A DNA stretch of 64,000 nucleotides from Cohnella rhizosphaerae. Lineage in GTDB: Bacteria > Bacillota > Bacilli > Paenibacillales > Paenibacillaceae. The position numbers were made by a program, and so were the translations under genes. The DNA is taken from the NCBI RefSeq assembly GCF_029525575.1, contig NZ_JAPDIA010000008.1:682001-746000 (forward strand), in the 5' to 3' direction. This document shows, in pieces, positions 17,739 to 26,128 of the stretch (the stretch's first letter is position 1; every line of letters begins with the position of its first letter). Below the pieces are notes generated by a model that saw nothing but the letters and a program-made list of their open reading frames with translations, was not told where the DNA came from and ran no database searches.

Positions 17739-19214
17739 ATGGCCGACATTTTGGCTTACGATCTGGGCGCGAGCAGCGGCCGGGCGCTGCTCGGCAGGCT
17801 GAAGGACGGCCGGATCGAGACGGAGGAGCTTCACCGGTTCCCGAACGACCCGGTACAGGTCGGCGGCAGGCTCCACTGGGACATTCTGCGGCTGCTGCAC
17901 GAGATGAAGCAGACGCTGCTTAAGGCCAAGCACGGCGGTATCGAGATCCAGAGCATCGGGATCGATTCCTGGGCGGTCGACTTCGGCTTCGCCGGGGAGA
18001 ACGGCGAGCTGCTCGGCAACCCGTATCATTACCGCGACGCTCACACGGCAGGCATCATGCCCCGGCTGTTCGCCGACATTCCCGAGGCCGAGCTGTTCGC
18101 CAGCACCGGCATTCAGTTTTTGCCGTTCAACTCGATATTTCAGCTTTACGCGCTGAAGTCCGCGGGCAATCCGCTGCTGCGAGAAGCCAAGCGCTTTCTG
18201 ATGATCCCGGATCTGCTGCGTTACTTCCTGACGGGAGAGATGCACGGCGAGTTCACCAACGCGACGACGACGCAGCTGTTCAGCGCGACGGCGAAGGATT
18301 GGGATCAAGCGCTGCTCGCGAAGCTTGGCTTGCCGGCGGAGTGGTTCGGCCCCGTCCTCGCGCCGGGGGACCGGGCAGGCTCGCTGAGTCAAGCGGTGAC
18401 CGAGGAGCTCGGGGTGCCGGCGATCCCGGTATACGCGGTCGCGGAGCACGACACGGGCTCTGCGGTCGTCGCGGTGCCTGCGCTTGAGGAGCAGTTCGCT
18501 TACCTTAGCTGCGGGACATGGTCGCTCATCGGCACGGAAGTGACCGAGCCCGTGCTTACGGATCGCGCGCGCGAATTGAACTTCACGAACGAAGGCGGCG
18601 CTTACGGCACGTACCGGCTGCTCAAAAACATCATGGGGCTGTGGATCGTCAACGAATCGCGCAGAGCGTGGGAGCGCGAGGGAAGCGCGTATTCCTTTCC
18701 GGAGCTTGTCGCGCTGGCCGAGGGAGCGCCGGCATTCGGCGCCTTCATCGATCCGGACGACGAGGTCTTCCTCCCGCCTGGGGACATGCCCGGGCGGATC
18801 GCCGAATACTGCCGCCGTACCGGGCAGCAGCCGCCGGAAGGCGTAGGTGCGACGATGCGCTGCATTCTCGAAAGCCTCGCGCTCAAGTATCGCTATGCGC
18901 TCGAGCGGGTCGAGGAGCTGGCAGGCATGCGCTACGGCGGCCTCCATATGGTCGGCGGCGGCATCCAGAATACGCTGCTCTGCCGCTGGACCGCGTCCGC
19001 GATCGGCAAACCGGTCTGGGCCGGTCCGGCCGAGGGGAGCGCGATCGGCAACCTCGCGGTCCAGTGGATCGCGTCCGGCGAGCTGGCCGACCTGCGCGAA
19101 GCGCGCCGGGTCATCCGCGAATCGTTCGACGTCGTGACCTACGCGCCGGAAGATGCGTCGGCGTGGGAAGACGCTTATCGAAAATTCTTGCGGATAACGT
19201 CGTTGTCGCAGTAG
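17739..19214 (+). CDS. rhaB: Rhamnulokinase
   Basis: 491 residues, ATG 17739 after GGGAGG. FGGY carbohydrate kinase: N-terminal phosphate-binding loop AYDLGASSGRALLGR, GIDSWAVDFGF, CGTWSLIGTE, and the C-terminal adenosine segment VGGGIQNTLLCRWTA. Phosphorylates L-rhamnulose at C1 for the aldolase encoded at the head of the operon. Length and motifs are normal. Confidence 0.95.
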   Translation: MADILAYDLGASSGRALLGRLKDGRIETEELHRFPNDPVQVGGRLHWDILRLLHEMKQTLLKAKHGGIEIQSIGIDSWAVDFGFAGENGELLGNPYHYRDAHTAGIMPRLFADIPEAELFASTGIQFLPFNSIFQLYALKSAGNPLLREAKRFLMIPDLLRYFLTGEMHGEFTNATTTQLFSATAKDWDQALLAKLGLPAEWFGPVLAPGDRAGSLSQAVTEELGVPAIPVYAVAEHDTGSAVVAVPALEEQFAYLSCGTWSLIGTEVTEPVLTDRARELNFTNEGGAYGTYRLLKNIMGLWIVNESRRAWEREGSAYSFPELVALAEGAPAFGAFIDPDDEVFLPPGDMPGRIAEYCRRTGQQPPEGVGATMRCILESLALKYRYALERVEELAGMRYGGLHMVGGGIQNTLLCRWTASAIGKPVWAGPAEGSAIGNLAVQWIASGELADLREARRVIRESFDVVTYAPEDASAWEDAYRKFLRITSLSQ

Positions 19215-19237
19215 GATAGAAGAAAGGAGGACGCCGA

Positions 19238-20008
19238 ATGCTCGTCGCGGAACGTTATGAAAAAATCGTAGAGCTCGTTAACGAACGCGGCAGCATCCGC
19301 GTGTCCGAGCTGTCCGACCAATGCGGCGTGACGGAGGAGACGATCCGGCGCGATCTCGACCGGCTGGAGCAGGCCGGGCGGCTGCGAAGGTCGCACGGCG
19401 GCGCCGTGAGCGTCAAAGATCTGGATGTGCATGCGCAGCCGGAGACGCCTTACTCCGAGCGGGAGATCATCCGCGCGGACGACAAGCGGCGCATCGCCAT
19501 CGAGGCGATCAAGCTCATTTCTCCGAAGGACCGGATACTGCTCGACGCGAGCTCGACGGCGTGGTACATGGCGCGCGAGATGCCGGATATACCGCTCACC
19601 GTGCTCACCAATTCGATCAAGGTCGCGCTCGAGCTGTCCGGAAAGGAGAAGATCGAGGTCATCTCGACGGGCGGACAGCTTGCCCGAAGGTCGCTCTCGT
19701 ACGTCGGTCCGCTTGCCGAACGCTCGCTCGACGCCTATCACGTCGACAAGCTGTTTCTCTCGTGCAAGGGCGTCCATCTCGAGCGGGGCATCAGCGAGTC
19801 CAACGAGCTGCAAGCGCGAATCAAGCACAAGATGATCGGCATGGCCGATCAAGTGCACGTGCTGGCGGATTCAAGCAAGTTCGGGGTGCAGGCGTTCACG
19901 CACGTATCCGATCTGTCCGGGGTGGACCGGATCGTTACCGACCGGCGTCTGCCGGGCGAGATCGTGCGCGAGCTCGAGTCCCGCGGCATCGCCGTGAGCA
20001 TCGCCTGA
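19238..20008 (+). CDS. rhaR: DeoR/GlpR-family repressor, probable rhamnose operon regulator
   Basis: 256 residues, ATG 19238 after AAAGGAGGA, 23 bp after rhaB. N-terminal winged helix-turn-helix with EETIRRDLDRLEQAGRLRR and HGGAVS is diagnostic of the DeoR family; the C-terminal sugar-phosphate isomerase-like sensor has LLDASSTAWYMAR, VLTNSIKVALELS and ADSSKFG. Such proteins sense a phosphorylated intermediate, here probably rhamnulose 1-phosphate. Position as last gene of the rha operon implies autoregulation. The matching operator is probably the AAAACAAA repeat tract upstream of rhaEW. Confidence 0.88.
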   Translation: MLVAERYEKIVELVNERGSIRVSELSDQCGVTEETIRRDLDRLEQAGRLRRSHGGAVSVKDLDVHAQPETPYSEREIIRADDKRRIAIEAIKLISPKDRILLDASSTAWYMAREMPDIPLTVLTNSIKVALELSGKEKIEVISTGGQLARRSLSYVGPLAERSLDAYHVDKLFLSCKGVHLERGISESNELQARIKHKMIGMADQVHVLADSSKFGVQAFTHVSDLSGVDRIVTDRRLPGEIVRELESRGIAVSIA

Positions 20009-20181
20009 CGCCGATCGCGCATCGGGAACGTGCCGCCCGGATCGGCCGACGCCATAAAATGCTGCCGGATCGCTTGCGTTCCGGCGGCTTTCGCACAAAC
20101 AAGGCAACAACAAGAATGCGGCATGGAATTGTCGAACAGCAGCTTTGGCGCAGATTCGTCTGCGCTTTTCCCGTCACCAAC

Positions 20182-20192
20182 TTGTCTGACAA
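20182..20192. promoter_or_regulatory. FadR-type operator before lutA
   Basis: TTGTC-T-GACAA is a perfect 5-1-5 inverted repeat and fits the FadR-subfamily GntR operator form (TNGTNNNACNA). It lies 38 bp upstream of lutA, whose operon ends with a GntR/FadR gene, so LutR binding is inferred. Confidence 0.6.
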
Positions 20193-20229
20193 CCTGACAT
20201 ATTCATTCGAAACCGCGAGGTGTCAAACT

Positions 20230-20959
20230 ATGAAGGTCTCATTGTTCATCACCTGCCTCGGAGACGCCATTTACCCGCGCGTCGGCGAGGCGATGGTTCG
20301 GGTGCTCGCGCAGCACGGCGTGTCGCTCGAATTTCCGAAGCTCCAAACTTGCTGCGGCCAGCCCGCCTTCAACAGCGGCTATTGGCAGGAGGCGCGGGCG
20401 AGCGCCAAGACGATTCTCGACGCCTTCGAGGACAGCGACTTCGTCATCTCGCCGTCCGGCTCCTGCACGGGGGATGATTCACCACTATCCGAAGCTGTTC
20501 GAGTCCGATCCGGTCCAGCTCGCGCGGGCGGAGCGCCTTCGGGACAAATCTTACGAGTTCACGCAATTTCTCGTCAACGTGCTCGGCGTGACGGACGTGG
20601 GCGCCAGCTTCCCGCACAAGGTGACGTATCATCCGTCCTGCCACGGCACGCGGCTGCTCGGCGTCAAGAACGAGCCGATGGCGCTCATGTCGAACGTGCG
20701 CGGTCTCGAATTCGTACCTTTGCCGTTCGCGGAGGACTGCTGCGGGTTCGGCGGGACGTTTGCGGTTAAAATGGCGGACATCTCGGGCGCGATGGTGTCG
20801 GAGAAGGTCGATCACGTGAAGGAGACCGAGGCCGAGGTGCTGGTCGGACTCGACATGGCCTGCCTCATGAACATCGCGGGCAACTTGCGTTATCGCGGCG
20901 AACAAGTGCGGGTCATGCACCTGGCAGAGGTGCTGGCGGAAGGAGCGGGTCTGGCATGA
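20230..20959 (+). CDS. lutA: LutA, L-lactate oxidation Cys-rich subunit (frameshifted near 20469-20473)
   Basis: About 242 residues after removing one G from ACGGGGGATG. ATG 20230 follows GCGAGGTG. Two cysteine-rich CCG motifs are present, TCCGQP in the first half and DCCGFGG in the second, with YHPSCHGTR between them: the heterodisulfide-reductase-like domain repeated as in LutA/GlcF. With LutB and LutC it oxidises L-lactate to pyruvate. The stop overlaps the lutB start (ATGA). The single break in a G run probably reflects a sequence error because all three lut genes are otherwise intact. Confidence 0.9.
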
Positions 20960-22473
20960 GCGCGCAAAAAGGCAGAGCGACGGTCAAGGAGCGGGCGGAG
21001 CTGGCGCTGAACGACGAGTTTCTCGTCAAGGCGGTCAAGTTCACGACCGAGCGGCTTCGCAACGGGAAAAAAAACGCCTCGGCGGAGCACGGGAATTGGG
21101 ATGAGTGGCGGGAGCGGGGACGGCAGATCCGGCTGCATACGATCGCCCATCTCGACTACTATTTGAATCTGTTCGTCGAGAACGCGCGGGCGAACGGCGT
21201 GCACGTGCACTTCGCCGACAAGGGCGAGGACGCGGTCGCCATCGCGATGGACATCGCGCAGCGCAAGGCGGCCAAGACCGTCGTGAAGTCCAAGTCGATG
21301 GTTTCCGAGGAGCTGCACCTGAACCATGCGCTCGAGCAGATCGGCGTCGAAGCGATCGAGACCGACCTCGGCGAGTACATCATCCAGCTGGCGGGCGAGA
21401 TGCCTTCGCATATCGTCATCCCGGCGATTCACAAAAACCGGTATCAAATCGCCGACCTGCTCTCCGAGGTGGCGGGGGAGAAGCTGGAGGCGGATACGAC
21501 CGTGCTCGCCGGCTTCGTGCGCAAGAAGCTGCGCGAGAAGTTCCTCGAGGCGGACATCGGGATGACCGGCTGCAACTTCGCGATCGCGGAGACCGGCTCG
21601 ATGGTGCTGTTCGAAAACGAAGGCAACGCGCGCATGGTAACGACGGTGCCGAAAACGCAAATTACGCTGATGGGGATGGAGCGCATCATTCCTTCCTTCG
21701 AGGATCTCGAAGTGATGGCGACGCTGCTGCCGCGTTCGGCGACCGGCCAGAAGCTGACGATGTACATGTCGGCGATCACCGGCCCCAAGCGGACGGCCGA
21801 CGCGGACGGACCCGAGGAGATGCACATCATCATCGTCGACAACGGGCGTTCGCTGCAGCTCGGCGATCCCGAGTTCCAGGAGCTGCTCAATTGCATTCGC
21901 TGCGGCGCTTGTCTGAACGCCTGCCCGGTATACCGCCACATCGGCGGACACGCCTACGGAAGCACGTACAGCGGACCGATCGGCGCGGTGCTCACGCCGG
22001 CTCTCAATAAGAACGTCGCCGAGTGGGACGACATCGCCAACGCGTCGAGCCTGTGCGGCGCCTGTTACGAAGCGTGTCCGGTCAAGATACCGCTTCACGA
22101 GATGCTTATCTATCTGCGTCGCCGCAAGGTCGAGACGGGCAACGGCAAAGCCGTCGAGACGGCGGGCATGAAGGGATTTGCGGCGCTCACGGGCTCGAGC
22201 GCGGCGATGAAGGCGGCGCTCGCGATCGGCAAGATCGGCCAGCGGCTCGTCGTGCGGGGCGGCGAGATCAGGACCAAGCTCGGTCCGCTCAAGGGCTGGA
22301 ACAGCTATCGGGTGACGCCGAGCCTGCCGAGGCGCTCCTTCCGCGACCGCTGGGAGAAGCTCAATCGGGAAGTCGACGCCGATCGCCCGCAGATGGCGCC
22401 GGACATGAAGCGCCGGATGGAGCAGATCGTCAAGGAACGGGGAAAAGGAGGCGGCGGACATGGCGGACATTAA
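20956..22473 (+). CDS. lutB: LutB, iron-sulfur subunit of L-lactate oxidation
   Basis: 505 residues. The N-terminal LUD domain (about 1-300) includes GMTGCNFAIAETGSM and VPKTQITLMGMERI. It is followed by two [4Fe-4S] ferredoxin-type motifs, CIRCGACLNACPVY and CGACYEACPVKIP, and a C-terminal helical extension. The start overlaps lutA by four bases and the end overlaps lutC by 14, indicating tight translational coupling. Passes electrons from lactate through its clusters. Length is somewhat above B. subtilis LutB (about 476). Confidence 0.94.
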   Translation: MSAQKGRATVKERAELALNDEFLVKAVKFTTERLRNGKKNASAEHGNWDEWRERGRQIRLHTIAHLDYYLNLFVENARANGVHVHFADKGEDAVAIAMDIAQRKAAKTVVKSKSMVSEELHLNHALEQIGVEAIETDLGEYIIQLAGEMPSHIVIPAIHKNRYQIADLLSEVAGEKLEADTTVLAGFVRKKLREKFLEADIGMTGCNFAIAETGSMVLFENEGNARMVTTVPKTQITLMGMERIIPSFEDLEVMATLLPRSATGQKLTMYMSAITGPKRTADADGPEEMHIIIVDNGRSLQLGDPEFQELLNCIRCGACLNACPVYRHIGGHAYGSTYSGPIGAVLTPALNKNVAEWDDIANASSLCGACYEACPVKIPLHEMLIYLRRRKVETGNGKAVETAGMKGFAALTGSSAAMKAALAIGKIGQRLVVRGGEIRTKLGPLKGWNSYRVTPSLPRRSFRDRWEKLNREVDADRPQMAPDMKRRMEQIVKERGKGGGGHGGH

Positions 22474-23221
22474 TAGGCAGACTGGTGCGGCAGGCGGCGA
22501 GTCGGAACGTGCGGCATGGCTGGCGGAGATGGAACGCGCGTCCCGAGCCAAGCAGGAGACGTTCATGAACGGCATCGCCGCCCGGCTGCGGCATCCGCGG
22601 ATGACGTCGAAGCCGGCGCAGCCGGTTCGCGGGGCGCCGGACTTCTGGCGGACGTTCGACTGGACGCCGGAGGAACGGGTCGAGCGCTTCGAGGCGAACT
22701 GGCGCAGCGTCGGCGGGCATACCGCGCGCGCGAAGGATCTGGCCGAAGCCGGCCGCTTTATCGCGGAGCGGGCGCAGGAGCTTAGCGCCCGCATCATCGT
22801 GCGGCAGGATCAAGCGGAGCTGGCGTCGCTCGGGCTGGAATCTTCCGTGCCGGATGCCGAGGTGTCGGTCTGGAACGCGGACGAGGACGTCGCCTGGAAG
22901 GCGCGCGCGGCGGAGGCGGACATCGGCGTCGTGATCGCCGATCAGGCGCTTGCCTATACGGGCACGGTCGTCGTCCGTTCGGCGCCGAACAAGGGCCGTT
23001 CGGTCTCGTTGCTGCCGACCGTGCTGTTCATCCTGATCCCGGCGGAGCGGCTCGGCACGCGGCTTGGCGAAGCGCTCATTCCGATGGACGAGGGCGGCCG
23101 CGACGCGCTGCCCGCCGGCGTCCACTTCATCACGGGGCCGAGCCGGTCCTCGGATATCGAGAACGATCTGACGATCGGCGTGCACGGCCCCGGCGTCGTC
23201 TATGCGGTCATCATCGGCTGA
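22460..23221 (+). CDS. lutC: LutC, LUD-domain subunit of L-lactate oxidation
   Basis: 253 residues, ATG 22460 after AAAAGGAGGC inside the end of lutB. C-terminal LUD domain is clear: ADIGVVIADQALAYTGTV, VLFILIPAERLGTRLGEAL, FITGPSRSSDIENDLTIGV, HGPGVVYAVIIG. N-terminal helix-rich part is as in LutC. Third component of the lactate-oxidising complex. Slightly longer than B. subtilis LutC (240). Confidence 0.93.
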   Translation: MADINRQTGAAGGESERAAWLAEMERASRAKQETFMNGIAARLRHPRMTSKPAQPVRGAPDFWRTFDWTPEERVERFEANWRSVGGHTARAKDLAEAGRFIAERAQELSARIIVRQDQAELASLGLESSVPDAEVSVWNADEDVAWKARAAEADIGVVIADQALAYTGTVVVRSAPNKGRSVSLLPTVLFILIPAERLGTRLGEALIPMDEGGRDALPAGVHFITGPSRSSDIENDLTIGVHGPGVVYAVIIG

Positions 23222-23981
23222 AGCGCGGCCGTTCAAGGAGGCGAGTCCGATCGAAGCGAAGCGACTGACCAAGCGCAATCATTACGAGGAGATCGCGATG
23301 CAGATCCGCCGGCAGATCGAGGATGGGCGGCTCCGGCCCGGCGACAAGCTGCCGTCGACGCGCGAGATCTCCGAGCAGTTCGGCGTCGGCCGGTCGACGA
23401 CGCGCGAAGCGCTCAGCGCGCTTAAGGCGATGGGACTCATCGACATCCGCCAGGGCGGGGGCTGCCGGGTCGCTGCCGCCCTGCCGGCCGGCCCCGCGCC
23501 GATGGGCGCGGCCGGTCTGGAGCCTCCCGAGCTGTCGTCCTTGCGGGACGACCGCAAGACGCTGCTTGAGCTGCTCGAGGTTCGCCAGACGCTCGAAGTG
23601 TCGATCGCTTCGATCGCCGCCGCCAAGCGCACGCCTGAGGACCTTGCCGCGCTGCGCGCGCTGCAGATCGAGATGGAAGCCGCCATCGGCGACGACATCG
23701 AAGGGGAGCGGACCGACCTTGAGTTTCACCTGCTGCTCGCCAAGTCGACGCGCAACGACATCATGATCTCGCTGTTCGCGTCGATCACGGGCCAGATGGA
23801 GCGGGCGATCCGCGACATCCGCCGCGTCGAGCTGTACGCGAATCGTTCCGTCGCGCGTAGGCTGTTCGAGGAGCATTCGGCGATTCTGGACGCCGTCGCG
23901 GAGCAAGAGCCGGTCGCGGCTTCGCTGCGAATGAACGAGCATCTCGCGCACGTGGAGCGCATGCTGCTGCGGCATCTGTAA
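23202..23981 (+). CDS. lutR: LutR-like GntR/FadR-family regulator
   Basis: Up to 259 residues. N-terminal winged helix (YEEIAMQIRRQIEDGRLRPG, LPSTREISEQFGVGRSTTRE, GLIDIRQGGG) plus a C-terminal all-helical FCD domain with LLELLEVRQTLEV and metal-site-type residues in LEFHLLLAKST. ATG 23202 overlaps lutC by 20 bases and has no ribosome site. A strong AAGGAGG at 23236-23242 instead points at an in-frame ATC codon at 23250 (8 bases later); no ATG, GTG or TTG fits there. LutR represses lut genes and is relieved by lactate; the operator before lutA fits. Confidence 0.85.
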   Translation: MRSSSAEARPFKEASPIEAKRLTKRNHYEEIAMQIRRQIEDGRLRPGDKLPSTREISEQFGVGRSTTREALSALKAMGLIDIRQGGGCRVAAALPAGPAPMGAAGLEPPELSSLRDDRKTLLELLEVRQTLEVSIASIAAAKRTPEDLAALRALQIEMEAAIGDDIEGERTDLEFHLLLAKSTRNDIMISLFASITGQMERAIRDIRRVELYANRSVARRLFEEHSAILDAVAEQEPVAASLRMNEHLAHVERMLLRHL

Positions 23982-24004
23982 GGCAGTCGTGTTCAGAAAA
24001 GGAA

Positions 24005-24034
24005 AGGACGAGGCGCGCGCGCTTCGTCCTTTTG
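24005..24034 (+). terminator. intrinsic terminator after lutR
   Basis: AGGACGA-GGCGCGCGCGCT-TCGTCCT followed by TTTT, just after the lutR stop. It closes the lut operon and precedes repeat array 2. Confidence 0.85.
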
Positions 24035-24071
24035 CTGCGGCAAGATCGCTTTCAGCCGTCGGGAAGCCGCA

Positions 24072-24672
24072 GTCGCCGCGCGCTATTTGTTCCTACTAGG
24101 TAACAAATCCTCGGCGTCCCCGTCGCCGCGCGCTATTTGTTCCTACTGGGTAACAAATCCCCGAGCGTCCCCGTCGCAGTCCGCTGTTTGTTCCTAACGG
24201 AGAACAAATCCTCGGCGTCCCCGTCGCAGCGCGCTGTTTGTTCCTAGTGGAGAACAAATCCGCGAGCATCCCCGTCGCCGCGCGCTGTTTGTTCCTACTG
24301 GGGAACAAATCCGCGAGCGTCCCCGTCGCCGCGCGCTGTTTGTTCCTAGTGGAGAACAAATCCCCGAGCGTCCCCGTCGCCGCGCGCTGTTTATTCCTAA
24401 TGGAGAACAAATCCGCGAGCGTCCCCGTCGCAGCGCGCTGTTTGTTCCTACTGGAGAACAAATCCGCGAGCGTTCCCGTCGCCGCGCGCTATTTGTTCCT
24501 ACTGGGTAACAAATCCCCGAGCGTCCCCGTCGCAGCGCGCTGTTTGTTCCTAGTGGAGAACAAATCCCCGAGCGTCCCCGTCGCAGCGCACTGTTTGTTC
24601 CTAGTGGAGAACAAATCCGCGAGCATCCCCGTCGCAGTCCGCTGTTTGTTCCTACTGGAGAACAAATCCCCG
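24072..24672. repeat. 51-bp tandem array 2 (twelve monomers)
   Basis: The block GCTATTTGTTCC / GCTGTTTGTTCC recurs at 24082, 24132, 24183, 24233, 24284, 24335, 24386, 24437, 24488, 24539, 24590 and 24641: a 51-bp step, with two 50-bp steps where the spacer reads TCGGCGTCC instead of CCGAGCGTCC. Each monomer holds TTTGTTC, an 8-base centre, GAACAAA (perfect arms in most units; AACAAA only in the TAACAAATCC variants), then CCCCGTCGCNGCGC. The order GCTATT, arm, TAACAA, GTCCC resembles array 1. It begins 38 bp after the lut terminator and contains no credible gene. Confidence 0.95.
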
Positions 24673-24917
24673 ACCAACCCATTCTCTGAACGCATGTAAT
24701 CGACAACCGCATAACCTTGCTGATCAAGCATAATTCCGTAATCGTTTTCATCAAACGGATTCTACCAAAAATCGCTACTACCAAAAAACGGCTGCGTCCA
24801 ATTCGCTAATCGCTGCAATCCAAAAACAAATCGTCCTGGCGTATGGCTTCTTTTGGTGTAAAATGGAATTGTAAAATGAAACGAAGTTTCACCACGCGGT
24901 ACTATAGGGGGGGCAAT
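24673..24917. other. intergenic stretch before the VOC gene
   Basis: No gene seen. It includes a perfect 6-3-6 inverted repeat TGAAAC-GAA-GTTTCA at 24877-24891, 26 bp before the VOC start. That could be an operator; its regulator is unknown. Confidence 0.4.
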
Positions 24918-25296
24918 ATGGCTTACGAATTTTTCGGAATTGATCACGTACAACTTGCAGCTCCGGAAGGCTGCGAAGCGGAGGCTCGGAACTTTTTTTA
25001 GTCGCTTATTAGGTTGGCCCGAGCTTCCTAAGCCTGCGAATTTGCAACAGCGCGGCGGCGTTTGGTTCCGATGCGGCACGCAGCAAGTTCACGTCGGCGT
25101 TCAAAAAGAGTTCATTCCAGCGACGAAAGCGCACCCGGCGTTCCTTGTGCGTCACTTGGAAGCGTTGCGCGAACATTTGCATTGTCAGCTCATTCCGATC
25201 GTTGACGATGAAGCGAGGGCCGATGAAGGGGTACGACGCTTTTATGTAAACGATCCGTTTGAAAATCGACTTGAATTTCTAGAGCGGCTTTCGTAA
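24918..25296 (+). CDS. Glyoxalase/VOC-superfamily protein (frameshifted near 24992-24998)
   Basis: About 125 residues after removing one T from a seven-T run. ATG 24918 after a G-rich leader. The start FFGIDHVQLAAPEG carries the first metal-type His, then FSRLLGWPELPKPA, GGVWFRCGTQQVHVGV, and FYVNDPFENRLEFLE with the closing Glu: the one-metal-per-two-beta-alpha-beta-beta-beta-unit VOC fold. Enzymes of this class include glyoxalases, dioxygenases and antibiotic-binding proteins; the reaction is unknown. As written, the frame stops after 27 codons. Confidence 0.8.
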
Positions 25297-25315
25297 CCGT
25301 AAGCGGGGACACGGT

Positions 25316-25335
25316 CGCGAATAAATATATTCGCG
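25316..25335. terminator. hairpin between convergent genes
   Basis: CGCGAATA-AATA-TATTCGCG is a perfect inverted repeat in the 40-bp gap between two converging genes. There is no T run, so a terminator role is possible but weak. Confidence 0.4.
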
Positions 25336-25336
25336 G

Positions 25337-25873
25337 TCAGCCTAGCAAAAAGCCGAGCAGCTTCTCCCCCGCGAACGCATAAAGCGCCATCATCGGCAGC
25401 TTGCCGAGCGCGGTGCCCGCGATATAGGGCAACGGCCGGATTCCGGCGGCCGCTGCGTACAGATTGACGAGAGGCTGCGGCAGGAAGGGGACGAGCCGGG
25501 CGACGAAGACGAACCAGAACGGCCTTCGGTCCAGCTTGCCGGCGAACGCCTGGAGCCTTGGGCTGCGGGCGAGCCAGCCCGAGGCGGCTTCACCAAGGAA
25601 GAGGCGCGCATACACATACATAAGCACGGCCGCGACCGTCGCGCCGAACCAGCTGATCAACGCGCCCCCCGGCGCGCCGTATGCGTATGCGGCTAGCGCG
25701 ATGAACAATTTATAGGGAAGAACGGGAAACAACGCGAGCGTCAAGGCGAGCAGCAGCATCGTCCCTATTGAAAAGGAACCGCTCTGCATGAACGCGAGCA
25801 AATCGTTCTTGAATAGCCAAACCACCCATACGACCAGGCCATAGATGACCAAAGCCCATCCGAATTTTTTCAT
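25337..25873 (-). CDS. TVP38/TMEM64-family membrane protein (VTT domain)
   Basis: 178 residues. ATG 25873 has GAAGGTG at good distance; an upstream TTG (25894) is less likely. Several hydrophobic helices, and the VTT/SNARE-associated core is recognisable: FPVLPYKLFIALAAYAYG, then FVFVARLVPFLPQPLVNLYA and GTALGKLPMMALYAFAG. Family members are DedA-like membrane proteins, some involved in lipid scrambling or transport. Convergent to the VOC gene. A second VTT gene lies at 46555. Confidence 0.85.
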   Translation of the reverse strand: MKKFGWALVIYGLVVWVVWLFKNDLLAFMQSGSFSIGTMLLLALTLALFPVLPYKLFIALAAYAYGAPGGALISWFGATVAAVLMYVYARLFLGEAASGWLARSPRLQAFAGKLDRRPFWFVFVARLVPFLPQPLVNLYAAAAGIRPLPYIAGTALGKLPMMALYAFAGEKLLGFLLG

Positions 25874-26128
25874 CGCTGCACCTTCCGCCGACAAACCGCC
25901 GTATTTACGCCATCGCGCGTCATCCGCCGGTTTTTTTTTCGCCGCAGATTCCTTTGTTCAGACTAACCCATTCAGCCGTATAACCGCAACCGCCGCGGAT
26001 CGGGCAGACAAGCTGCCGCGGAGCTCACATCCTACTTGCTTCAGGACCGCCTGACGCATATACTAATCCAGATATCAATGCCGGTTGGACCAAGCCTGCC
26101 GTTCAAACCGCAGAGGAGCAAGAGGCCG

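Noticed and set aside
20890..22797. 635-residue minus-strand open frame opposite lutB/lutC
   Set aside because: Antisense shadow; the plus-strand genes have motifs, ribosome sites and overlapping starts.
13127..24672. CRISPR arrays
   Set aside because: The monomers are similar along their full length, without unique spacers, and no cas gene is in the window.
24096..24784. repeat proteins on both strands of array 2
   Set aside because: Open on both strands for the same arithmetic reason; 50-bp steps break the frame and no ribosome site is present.
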